Below, piece by piece: positions 10,681-21,692 of a stretch of 64,000 bases of DNA. A program made the translations under genes and the position numbers. The notes under the pieces are model-generated. The model made no database searches, was not told the DNA's origin, and worked only from the letters and a program-made list of their open reading frames with translations. Position 1 is the first letter of the stretch, and every line of letters starts with the position of its first letter. Source of the stretch: Mytilus galloprovincialis (taxonomy: Eukaryota > Mollusca > Bivalvia > Mytilida > Mytilidae); assembly GCF_965363235.1 (NCBI RefSeq), contig NC_134841.1, forward strand, positions 57,991,078 through 58,055,077. Reading direction: 5' to 3'.

Positions 10681-13600
10681 GTTTTCTGTTAAGACCTTTG
10701 TGTATGTCTAATGGTTTCTTTTTTTTTCCTTTAGGTCGTGTGGCCTTTTTTTTTTTTGCAGGGCGCGACGCAGATTGAGGATTCCCAGGTATGTTTTCTG
10801 TTAAGACCTTTGTGTATGTCTAATTGCACCTTTTCTTTTTTTCTAGCAGGGCGCGACGCAGATTGAGGATTCCCAGGTATGTTTTCTGTTAAGACCTTTG
10901 TGTATGTCTAATTGCGCCTTTTCTTTTTTTCTAGCAAGGCGCGCCGCAGATTGAAGATTCCCAGGTATGTTTTCTGTTAATACCTTTGTGTATGTCTAAT
11001 TGCGCCTTTTCTTTTTTTTTAGCAGGGCGCGACGCAGATTGAGGATTCCCAGGTATGTTTTCTGTTAAGACCTTTGTGTATGTCTAATTGCGCCTTTCCT
11101 TTTTTTCTAGCAGTGCGCGACGCAGATTGAGGATTTCCAGGTATGTTTTCTGTTAAGACCTTTGTGTATGTCTAATTGCGCCTTTTCTTTTTTTCTATCA
11201 AGGCGCGCCGCAGATTGAAGATTCCCAGGTATGTTTTCTGTTAATACCTTTGTGTATGTCTAATTGCGCCTTTTCTTTTTTTCTAGCAGGGCGCGACGCA
11301 GATTGAGGATTCCCAGGTATGTTTTCTGTTAAGACCTTTGTGTATGTCTAATTGCGCCTTTCCTTTTTTTCTAGCAGTGCGCGACGCAGATTGAGGATTT
11401 CCAGGTATGTTTTCTGTTAAGACCTTTGTGTATGTCTAATGGTTTCTTTTTTTTTCCTTTAGGTCGTGTGGCCTTTTTTTTTTTGCAGGGCGCGACGCAG
11501 ATTGAGGATTCCCAGGTATGTTTTCTGTTAAGACCTTTGTGTATGTCTAATTGCGCCTTTTCTTTTTTTCTAGCAGGGCGCGACGCAGATTGAGGATTCC
11601 CAGGTATGTTTTCTGTTAAAACCTTTGTGTATGTCTAATTTCGCCTTTTCTTTTTTTCTAGCAGAGCGCGACGCAGAATCCCAGGTATGTTTTCTGTTAA
11701 GACCTTTGTGTATGTCTTATTGCGCCTTTTCTTTTTTTCTAGCAGGGCGCGACGCAGATTGAGGATTCCCAGGTATGTTTTTTGTTAAGACCTTTGTGTA
11801 TGTCTAATGGTTTCTTTTTTTTTTCCTTTAGGTCGTGTGGCCTTTTTTTTTTTTGCAGGGCGCGACGCAGATTGAGGATTCCCAGGTATGTTTTCTGTTA
11901 AGACCTTTGTGTATGTCTAATTGCGCCTTTTCTTTTTTTCTATCAGGGCGCGATGCAAATTGAGGATTCCCAGGTATGTTTTCTGTTAAGACCTTTGTGT
12001 ATGTCTAATTGCGCGTTTTCTTTTTTTCTAGCAGGGCCAACGCAGATTGAGGATTCCCAGGTATGTTTTCTGTTAAGACCTTTGTGTATGTCTAATTGCG
12101 CCTTTTCTTTTTTTCTTGCAGGGCGCGACGCAGATTGAGGATTCCCAGGTATGTTTTCTGTTAAGACCTTTGTGTATGTCTAATTGCGCCTTTTGTTTTT
12201 TTCTAGCAGGGCGCGACGCAGTTTGAGGATTCCCAGGTATGTTTTCTGTTAAGACCTTTGTGTATGTCTAATTGCGCCTTTTCTTTTTTTCTAGCAGGGC
12301 GCGACGCAGATTGAGGATTCCCAGGTATGTTTTCTGTTAAGACCTTTGTGTATGTCTAATTGCGCGTTTTTTTTTTCTAGCAGGGCGCGACGCAGATTGA
12401 GGATTCCCAGGTATGTTTTCTGTTAAGACCTTTGTGTATGTCTAATTGCGCCTTTTCTTTTTTTCTAGCAGGGCGCGACGCAGATTGAGGATTCCCAGGT
12501 ATGTTTTCTGTTAAGACCTTTGTGTATGTCTAATTGCGCCTTTTCTTTTTTTCTAGCAGGGCGCGACGCAGATTGAGGATTCCCAGGTATGTTTTCTGTT
12601 AAGACCTTTGTGTATGTCTAATTGCGCCTTTTCTTTTTTTCTAGCAGGGCGCGACGCAGATTGAGGATTCCCAGGTATGTTTTCTGTTAAGACCTTTGTG
12701 TATGTCTAATTGCGCCTTTTCTTTTTTTCTAGCAGGGCACGACGCAGATTGAGGATTCCCAGGTATGTTTTCTGTTAAGACCTTTGTGTATGTCTAATGG
12801 TTTCTTTTTTTTTCCTTTAGGTCGTGTGGCCTTTTTTTTTTGCAGGGCGCGACGAAGATTGAGGATTCCCAGGTATGTTTTCTGTTAAGACCTTTGTGTA
12901 TGTCTAATTGCACCTTTTCTTTTTTTCTAGCAGGGCGCGACGCAGATTGAGGATTCCCAGGTATGTTTTCTGTTAAGACCTTTGTGTATGTCTAATTGCA
13001 CCTTTTCTTTTTTTTTAGCAGGGCGCGACGCAGATTGAGGATTCCCAGGTATGTTTTCTGTTAAGACCTTTGTGTATGTCTAATTGCGCCTTTTCTTTTT
13101 TTCTAGCAGGGCGCGACGCAGATTGAGGATTCCCAGGTATGTTTTCTGTTAAGTCCTTTGTGTATGTCTAATTGAGCCTTTTCTTTTTTTCTAGCAGGGC
13201 GCGATGCAGATTGAGGATTCCGAGGTATGTTTTCTGTTAAGAACTTTGTGTATGTCTTATTGCGCCTTTTCTTTTTTTCTAGCAGGGCGCAATGCAGATT
13301 GAGGATTCCCAGGTATGTTTTCTGTTAAGACCTTTGTGTATGTCTAATTGCGCCTTTTCTTTTTTTCTAGCAGGGCGCGACGCAGATTGAGGATTCCCAG
13401 GTATGTTTTCTGTTAAGACCTTTGTGTATGTCTAATTGCGCCTTTTCTTTTTTTCTAGCAGGGCGCGACGCAGATTGAGGATTCCCAGGTATGTTTTCTG
13501 TTAAGACCTTTGTGTATGTCTAATTGCGCCTTTTCTTTTTTTCTAGCAGGGCGCAACGCAGATTGAGGATTCCCAGGTATGTTTTCTGTTAAGACCTTTG

Positions 13601-16600
13601 TGTATGTCTAATTGCGCCTTTTCTTTTTTTCTAGCAGGGCGCGCCGCAGATTGAAGATTCCCAGGTATGTTTTCTGTTAAGACCTTTGTGTATGTCTAAT
13701 TGCGCCTTTTCTTTTTTTCTAGCAGGGCGCGACGCAGATTGAGGATTCCCAGGTATGTTTTCTGTTAAGACCTTTGTGTATGTCTAATTGCGCCTTTCCT
13801 TTTTTTTCTAGCAGGGCGCGCCGCAGATTGAAGATTCCCAGGTATGTTTTTTGTTAAGACCTTTGTGTATGTCTAATTGCGCCTTTTCTTTTTTTCTAGC
13901 AGGGCGCGACGCAGATTGAGGATTCCCAGGTATGTTTTCTGTTAAGACCTTTGTGTATGTCTAATTGCGCCTTTCCTTTTTTTTCTAGCAGTGCGCGACG
14001 CAGATTGAGGATTCCCAGGTATGTTTTCTGTTAAGACCTTTGTGTATGTCTAATGGTTTCTTTTTTTTTTCCTTTAGGTCGTGTGGCCTTTTTTTTTTTG
14101 TAGGGCGCGACGCAGATTAAGGATTCCCAGGTATGTTTTCTGTTAAGACCTTTGTGTATGTCTAATTGAGCCTTTTCTTTTTTTCTAGCAGGGCGCGATG
14201 CAGATTGAGGATTCCGAGGTATGTTTTCTGTTAAGACCTTTGTGTATGTCTAATTGCGCCTTTTCTTTTTTTCTAGCAGGGCGCGACGCAGATTGAGGAT
14301 TCCCAGGTATGTTTTCTGTTAAGACCTTTGTGTATGTCTAATTGCGCCTTTTCTTTTTTTCTAGCAGGGCACGACGCAGATTGAGGATTCCCAGGTATGT
14401 TTTCTGTTAAGACCTTTGTGTATGTCTAATGGTTTCTTTTTTTTTCCTTTAGGTCGTGTGGCCTTTTTTTTTTGCAGGGCGCGACGAAGATTGAGGATTG
14501 CCAGGTATGTTTTCTGTTAAGACCTTTGTGTATGTCTAATTGCACCTTTTCTTTTTTTCTAGCAGGGCGCGACGCAGATTGAGGATTCCCAGGTATGTTT
14601 TCTGTTAAGACCTTTGTGTATGTCTAATTGCACCTTTTCTTTTTTTTTAGCAGGGCGCGACGCAGATTGAGGATTCCCAGGTATGTTTTCTGTTAAGACC
14701 TTTGTGTATGTCTAATTGCGCCTTTTCTTTTTTTCTAGCAGGGCGCGACGCAGATTGAGGATTCCCAGGTATGTTTTCTGTTAAGTCCTTTGTGTATGTC
14801 TAATTGAGCCTTTTCTTTTTTTCTAGCAGGGCGCGATGCAGATTGAGGATTCCGAGGTATGTTTTCTGTTAAGAACTTTGTGTATGTCTTATTGCGCCTT
14901 TTCTTTTTTTCTAGCAGGGCGCAATGCAGATTGAGGATTCCCAGGTATGTTTTCTGTTAAGACCTTTGTGTATGTCTAATTGCGCCTTTTCTTTTTTTCT
15001 AGCAGGGCGCGACGCAGATTGAGGATTCCCAGGTATGTTTTCTGTTAAGACCTTTGTGTATGTCTAATTGCGCCTTTTCTTTTTTTCTAGCAGGGCGCGA
15101 CGCAGATTGAGGATTCCCAGGTATGTTTTCTGTTAAGACCTTTGTGTATGTCTAATTGCGCCTTTTCTTTTTTTCTAGCAGGGCGCGACGCAGATTGAGG
15201 ATTCCCAGGTATGTTTTCTGTTAAGACCTTTGTGTATGTCTAATTGCGCCTTTTCTTTTTTTCTAGCAGGGCGCGACGCAGATTGAGGATTCCCAGGTAT
15301 GTTTTCTGTTAAGACCTTTGTGTATGTCTAATGGTTTCTTTTTTTTTCCTTTAGGTCGTGTGGCCTTTTTTTTTTTTGCAGGGCGCGACGCAGATTGAGG
15401 ATTCCCAGGTATGTTTTCTGTTAAGACCTTTGTGTATGTCTAATTGCACCTTTTCTTTTTTTCTAGCAGGGCGCGACGCAGATTGAGGATTCCCAGGTAT
15501 GTTTTCTGTTAAGACCTTTGTGTATGTCTAATTGCGCCTTTTCTTTTTTTCTAGCAAGGCGCGCCGCAGATTGAAGATTCCCAGGTATGTTTTCTGTTAA
15601 TACCTTTGTGTATGTCTAATTGCGCCTTTTCTTTTTTTTTAGCAGGGCGCGACGCAGATTGAGGATTCCCAGGTATGTTTTCTGTTAAGACCTTTGTGTA
15701 TGTCTAATTGCGCCTTTCCTTTTTTTCTAGCAGTGCGCGACGCAGATTGAGGATTTCCAGGTATGTTTTCTGTTAAGACCTTTGTGTATGTCTAATTGCG
15801 CCTTTTCTTTTTTTCTATCAAGGCGCGCCGCAGATTGAAGATTCCCAGGTATGTTTTCTGTTAATACCTTTGTGTATGTCTAATTGCGCCTTTTCTTTTT
15901 TTCTAGCAGGGCGCGACGCAGATTGAGGATTCCCAGGTATGTTTTCTGTTAAGACCTTTGTGTATGTCTAATTGTGCCTTTCCTTTTTTTCTAGCAGTGC
16001 GCGACGCAGATTGAGGATTTCCAGGTATGTTTTCTGTTAAGACCTTTGTGTATGTCTAATGGTTTCTTTTTTTTTCCTTTAGGTCGTGTGGCCTTTTTTT
16101 TTTTGCAGGGCGCGACGCAGATTGAGGATTCCCAGGTATGTTTTCTGTTAAGACCTTTGTGTATGTCTAATTGCGCCTTTTCTTTTTTTCTAGCAGGGCG
16201 CGACGCAGATTGAGGATTCCCAGGTATGTTTTCTGTTAAAACCTTTGTGTATGTCTAATTTCGCCTTTTCTTTTTTTCTAGCAGAGCGCGACGCAGAATC
16301 CCAGGTATGTTTTCTGTTAAGACCTTTGTGTATGTCTTATTGCGCCTTTTCTTTTTTTCTAGCAGGGCGCGACGCAGATTGAGGATTCCCAGGTATGTTT
16401 TTTGTTAAGACCTTTGTGTATGTCTAATGGTTTCTTTTTTTTTTCCTTTAGGTCGTGTGGCCTTTTTTTTTTTTGCAGGGCGCGACGCAGATTGAGGATT
16501 CCCAGGTATGTTTTCTGTTAAGACCTTTGTGTATGTCTAATTGCGCCTTTTCTTTTTTTCTATCAGGGCGCGACGCAAATTGAGGATTCCCAGGTATGTT

Positions 16601-19490
16601 TTCTGTTAAGACCTTTGTGTATGTCTAATTGCGCGTTTTCTTTTTTTCTAGCAGGGCCAACGCAGATTGAGGATTCCCAGGTATGTTTTCTGTTAAGACC
16701 TTTGTGTATGTCTAATTGCGCCTTTTCTTTTTTTCTTGCAGGGCGCGACGCAGATTGAGGATTCCCAGGTATGTTTTCTGTTAAGACCTTTGTGTATGTC
16801 TAATTGCGCGTTTTTTTTTTCTAGCAGGGCGCGACGCAGATTGAGGATTCCCAGGTATGTTTTCTGTTAAGACCTTTGTGTATGTCTAATTGCGCCTTTT
16901 CTTTTTTTCTAGCAGGGCGCGACGCAGATTGAGGATTCCCAGGTATGTTTTCTGTTAAGACCTTTGTGTATGTCTAATTGCGCCTTTTCTTTTTTTCTAG
17001 CAGGGCGCGACGCAGATTGAGGATTCCCAGGTATGTTTTCTGTTAAGACCTTTGTGTATGTCTAATTGCGCCTTTTCTTTTTTTCTAGCAGGGCGCGACG
17101 CAGATTGAGGATTCCCAGGTATGTTTTCTGTTAAGACCTTTGTGTATGTCTAATTGCGCCTTTTCTTTTTTTCTAGCAGGGCACGACGCAGATTGAGGAT
17201 TCCCAGGTATGTTTTCTGTTAAGACCTTTGTGTATGTCTAATGGTTTCTTTTTTTTTCCTTTAGGTCGTGTGGCCTTTTTTTTTTGCAGGGCGCGACGAA
17301 GATTGAGGATTCCCAGGTATGTTTTCTGTTAAGACCTTTGTGTATGTCTAATTGCACCTTTTCTTTTTTTCTAGCAGGGCGCGACGCAGATTGAGGATTC
17401 CCAGGTATGTTTTCTGTTAAGACCTTTGTGTATGTCTAATTGCACCTTTTCTTTTTTTTTAGCAGGGCGCGACGCAGATTGAGGATTCCCAGGTATGTTT
17501 TCTGTTAAGACCTTTGTGTATGTCTAATTGCGCCTTTTCTTTTTTTCTAGCAGGGCGCGACGCAGATTGAGGATTCCCAGGTATGTTTTCTGTTAAGTCC
17601 TTTGTGTATGTCTAATTGAGCCTTTTCTTTTTTTCTAGCAGGGCGCGATGCAGATTGAGGATTCCGAGGTATGTTTTCTGTTAAGAACTTTGTGTATGTC
17701 TTATTGCGCCTTTTCTTTTTTTCTAGCAGGGCGCAATGCAGATTGAGGATTCCCAGGTATGTTTTCTGTTAAGACCTTTGTGTATGTCTAATTGCGCCTT
17801 TTCTTTTTTTCTAGCAGGGCGCGACGCAGATTGAGGATTCCCAGGTATGTTTTCTGTTAAGACCTTTGTGTATGTCTAATTGCGCCTTTTCTTTTTTTCT
17901 AGCAGGGCGCGACGCAGATTGAGGATTCCCAGGTATGTTTTCTGTTAAGACCTTTGTGTATGTCTAATTGCGCCTTTTCTTTTTTTCTAGCAGGGCGCAA
18001 CGCAGATTGAGGATTCCCAGGTATGTTTTCTGTTAAGACCTTTGTGTATGTCTAATTGCGCCTTTTCTTTTTTTCTAGCAGGGCGCGCCGCAGATTGAAG
18101 ATTCCCAGGTATGTTTTCTGTTAAGACCTTTGTGTATGTCTAATTGCGCCTTTTCTTTTTTTCTAGCAGGGCGCGACGCAGATTGAGGATTCCCAGGTAT
18201 GTTTTCTGTTAAGACCTTTGTGTATGTCTAATTGCGCCTTTCCTTTTTTTTCTAGCAGGGCGCGCCGCAGATTGAAGATTCCCAGGTATGTTTTTTGTTA
18301 AGACCTTTGTGTATGTCTAATTGCGCCTTTTCTTTTTTTCTAGCAGGGCGCGACGCAGATTGAGGATTCCCAGGTATGTTTTCTGTTAAGACCTTTGTGT
18401 ATGTCTAATTGCGCCTTTCCTTTTTTTTCTAGCAGTGCGCGACGCAGATTGAGGATTCCCAGGTATGTTTTCTGTTAAGACCTTTGTGTATGTCTAATGG
18501 TTTCTTTTTTTTTTCCTTTAGGTCGTGTGGCCTTTTTTTTTTTGTAGGGCGCGACGCAGATTAAGGATTCCCAGGTATGTTTTCTGTTAAGACCTTTGTG
18601 TATGTCTAATTGAGCCTTTTCTTTTTTTCTAGCAGGGCGCGATGCAGATTGAGGATTCCGAGGTATGTTTTCTGTTAAGACCTTTGTGTATGTCTAATTG
18701 CGCCTTTTCTTTTTTTCTAGCAGGGCGCGACGCAGATTGAGGATTCCCAGGTATGTTTTCTGTTAAGACCTTTGTGTATGTCTAATTGCGCCTTTTCTTT
18801 TTTTCTAGCAGGGCACGACGCAGATTGAGGATTCCCAGGTATGTTTTCTGTTAAGACCTTTGTGTATGTCTAATGGTTTCTTTTTTTTTCCTTTAGGTCG
18901 TGTGGCCTTTTTTTTTTGCAGGGCGCGACGAAGATTGAGGATTCCCAGGTATGTTTTCTGTTAAGACCTTTGTGTATGTCTAATTGCACCTTTTCTTTTT
19001 TTCTAGCAGGGCGCGACGCAGATTGAGGATTCCCAGGTATGTTTTCTGTTAAGACCTTTGTGTATGTCTAATTGCACCTTTTCTTTTTTTTTAGCAGGGC
19101 GCGACGCAGATTGAGGATTCCCAGGTATGTTTTCTGTTAAGACCTTTGTGTATGTCTAATTGCGCCTTTTCTTTTTTTCTAGCAGGGCGCGACGCAGATT
19201 GAGGATTCCCAGGTATGTTTTCTGTTAAGTCCTTTGTGTATGTCTAATTGAGCCTTTTCTTTTTTTCTAGCAGGGCGCGATGCAGATTGAGGATTCCGAG
19301 GTATGTTTTCTGTTAAGAACTTTGTGTATGTCTTATTGCGCCTTTTCTTTTTTTCTAGCAGGGCGCAATGCAGATTGAGGATTCCCAGGTATGTTTTCTG
19401 TTAAGACCTTTGTGTATGTCTAATTGCGCCTTTTCTTTTTTTCTAGCAGGGCGCAACGCAGATTGAGGATTCCCAGGTATGTTTTCTGTT
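10681..19490. repeat. ~4.6-kb tandem segmental duplication inside the array
   Basis: Rare unit variants repeat in the same order at a constant distance. The AAGGCGCGCCGCAG unit, the short GCGACGCAGAATCCCAG unit (11,665 and 16,285) and the GCAGGGCCAACG unit (12,031 and 16,651) are all 4,620 bp apart. After a ~176-bp (two-unit) deletion in the second copy the offset becomes 4,444 bp (for example GACGAAG at 12,851 and 17,295; the GCGATG unit at 13,201 and 17,645). The first block runs to about 15,300 and the second starts at once. Confidence 0.8.
11665..11684 (+). other. Frame-breaking 20-nt variant micro-exon
   Basis: An internal 7-nt deletion leaves 20 nt between acceptor and donor (AGCGCGACGCAGAATCCCAG), which would shift the frame if this exon were included. 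A copy lies at 16,285-16,304 in the duplicated block. A 26-nt frame-breaking variant is at 12,035-12,060 and again 4,620 bp downstream. Confidence 0.5.
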
Positions 19491-20400
19491 AAGACCTTTG
19501 TGTATGTCTAATTGCGCCTTTTCTTTTTTTCTAGCAGGGCGCGACGCAGATTGAGGATTCCCAGGTATGTTTTCTGTTAAGACCTTTGTGTATGTCTAAT
19601 TGCGCCTTTTCTTTTTTTCTAGCAGGGCGCAACGCAGATTGAGGATTCCCAGGTATGTTTTCTGTTAAGACCTTTGTGTATGTCTAATTGCGCCTTTTCT
19701 TTTTTTCTAGCAGGGCGCGCCGCAGATTGAAGATTCCCAGGTATGTTTTCTGTTAAGACCTTTGTGTATGTCTAATTGCGCCTTTTCTTTTTTTCTAGCA
19801 GGGCGCGACGCAGATTGAGGATTCCCAGGTATGTTTTCTGTTAAGACCTTTGTGTATGTCTAATTGCGCCTTTCCTTTTTTTTCTAGCAGGGCGCGCCGC
19901 AGATTGAAGATTCCCAGGTATGTTTTTTGTTAAGACCTTTGTGTATGTCTAATTGCGCCTTTTCTTTTTTTCTAGCAGGGCGCGACGCAGATTGAGGATT
20001 CCCAGGTATGTTTTCTGTTAAGACCTTTGTGTATGTCTAATTGCGCCTTTCCTTTTTTTTCTAGCAGTGCGCGACGCAGATTGAGGATTCCCAGGTATGT
20101 TTTCTGTTAAGACCTTTGTGTATGTCTAATGGTTTCTTTTTTTTTTCCTTTAGGTCGTGTGGCCTTTTTTTTTTTGCAGGGCGCGACGCAGATTAAGGAT
20201 TCCCAGGTATGTTTTCTGTTAAGACCTTTGTGTATGTCTAATTGAGCCTTTTCTTTTTTTCTAGCAGGGCGCGATGCAGATTGAGGATTCCGAGGTATGT
20301 TTTCTGTTAAGACCTTTGTGTATGTCTAATTGCGCCTTTTCTTTTTTTCTAGCAGGGCGCGACGCAGATTGAGGATTCCCAGGTATGTTTTCTGTTAAAA
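12720..20400. repeat. Nested ~1.63-kb repeat inside the 4.6-kb blocks
   Basis: GACGAAG at 12,851 recurs at 14,484, and the GCGATG...CCGAGG unit at 13,201 recurs at 14,833. In the second large block the same markers lie at 17,295 and 18,928, and at 17,645 and 19,277. All spacings are 1,632-1,633 bp, so a ~1.63-kb duplication predates the 4.6-kb one. Confidence 0.75.
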
Positions 20401-21496
20401 CCTTTGTGTATGTCTAATTGCGCCTTTTCTTTTTTTCTAGCAGGGCGCGACGCAGATTGAGGATTCCCAGGTATGTTTTCTGTTAAGACCTTTGTGTATG
20501 TCTAATTGCGCCTTTTCTTTTTTTCTAGCAGGGCGCGACGCAGATTGAGGATTCCCAGGTATGTTTTCTGTTAAGACCTTTGTGTATGTCTAATTGCGCC
20601 TTTTCTTTTTTTCTAGCAGGGCGCGACGCAGATTGAGGATTCCCAGATATGTTTTCTGTTAAGACCTTTGTGTATGTCTAATTTCGCCTTTTCTTTTTTT
20701 CTAGCAGAGCGCGACGCAGATTGAGGATTCCCAGGTATGTTTTCTGTTAAGACCTTTGTGTATGTCTAATTGCGCCTTTTCTTTTTTTCTAGCAGGGCGC
20801 GACGCAGATTGAGGATTCCCAGGTATGTTTTCTGTTAAGACCTTTGTGTATGTCTAATTTCGCCTTTTCTTTTTTTCTAGCAGAGCGCGACGCAGATTGA
20901 GGATTCCCAGGTATGTTTTCTGTTAAGACCTTTGTGTATGTCTAATTGCGCCTTTTCTTTTTTTCTAGCAGGGCGCGACGCAGATTGAGGATTCCCAGTT
21001 ATGTTTTCTGTTAAGACCTTTGTGTATGTCTAATGGTTTCTTTTTTTTTTTTGCAGGGCGTGACGCAGATTGAGGATTCCCAGGTATGTTTTCTGTTAAG
21101 ACCTTTGTGTATGTCTAATTGCGCCTTTTCTTTTTTTCTAGCAGGGCGCGACGCAGATTGAGGATTCCCAGGTATGTTTTCTGTTAAGACCTTTGTGTAT
21201 GTCTAATTGCGCCTTTTCTTTTTTTCTTGCAGGGCGCGACGCAGATTGAGGATTCCCAGGTATGTTTTCTGTTAAGACCTTTGTGTATGTCTAATTGCGC
21301 CTTTTGTTTGTTTCTAGCAGGGCGCGACGCAGTTTGAGGATTCCCAGGTATGTTTTCTGTTAAGACCTTTGTGTATGTCTAATTGCGCCTTTTCTTTTTT
21401 TCTAGCAGGGCGCGACGCAGATTGAGGATTCCCAGGTATGTTTTCTGTTAAGACCTTTGTGTATGTCTAATGTTGTCTTTTCTTTTATTTTGGCAG

Positions 21497-21523
21497 GGCG
21501 CGACGCAGATTGGAGATTTGCAG
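21497..21523 (+). other. Edge micro-exon variant GATQIGDLQ
   Basis: Twenty-seven nt between TTTGGCAG and GTATGT, with the last third replaced (GGAGATTTGCAG). The ending TTTGCAG is shared with the next exon and with the left flank of the array. It may preserve the ancestral unit better than the homogenised interior. Confidence 0.5.
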
Positions 21524-21580
21524 GTATGTTTTCTGTTAAGGCCTTTGTGTATGTCAAATGGTTCCTTTTTTTTCCTTTAG

Positions 21581-21607
21581 GTCGTGTGGCCTATGGGACA
21601 TTTGCAG
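21581..21607 (+). other. Distinct 27-nt micro-exon VVWPMGHLQ
   Basis: Between CCTTTAG and GTATGT lies an intact 27-nt segment that starts GTCGTGTGGCC and reads VVWPMGHLQ. About twenty interior units keep only its first 11 nt, followed by a T run of variable length, GCAG and then the common exon. This copy therefore shows what the longer variant unit derives from: a second micro-exon type whose 3' part became a new polypyrimidine tract. Confidence 0.55.
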
Positions 21608-21665
21608 GTATGTTTTCTGTTAAGGCCTTTGTGTATGTTTAATGTCATCTTTTTTTTTCTGGCAG

Positions 21666-21692
21666 GGCGCGTCGCAGATTGAAGATATTTAA
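21666..21692 (+). other. Last micro-exon, runs into an in-frame stop
   Basis: After a TTTTTTTTCTGGCAG acceptor the final unit reads GASQIEDI and then TAA in the same frame as the rest of the array. It has no GTATGT donor, so it would serve as a terminal exon. The sequence also overlaps the cut end of a minus-strand LINE, so the stop could be a by-product of the junction. Confidence 0.5.

Larger units (their letters stand above)
6546..21692 (+). repeat. Giant tandem array of intron plus 27-nt micro-exon units (~88 bp each)
   Basis: About 165-170 head-to-tail units of mostly 88 bp fill ~15.1 kb. On the plus strand a unit reads as a 61-nt intron: GTATGTTTTCTGTTAAGACC at the 5' end, CTAAT with its A about 26 nt before the acceptor, a run of about 12-15 pyrimidines, and TAGCAG at the 3' end. 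A 27-nt segment from GGC to CAG follows and meets the next GTATGT. The 27-nt segment translates as GATQIEDSQ with no stop in that frame; a second frame (ARRRLRIPR across the joins) is also open, and the third has TGA. About twenty units carry a longer variant with TTTCCTTTAG and GTCGTGTGGCC plus a T run before the exon. Units near both ends are more diverged than those in the middle, as expected for a homogenised tandem array. Whether it is transcribed and spliced cannot be told from DNA. A plain satellite is the main alternative. Confidence 0.9.

Noticed and set aside
6976..12138. Sixty-codon frames on both strands inside the 88-bp array
   Set aside because: Unspliced frames through one or two repeat units only. 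They contain intron-like sequence and end at the next unit, as 88 is not a multiple of three.
6546..21692. CRISPR array
   Set aside because: Near-identical 88-bp units with no unique spacers, in a eukaryotic context.
6546..21692. Centromeric or telomeric satellite
   Set aside because: Nothing supports chromosome position. The array is short for a centromere, and the complete splice-signal set is better described as exon/intron units. Not excluded outright.
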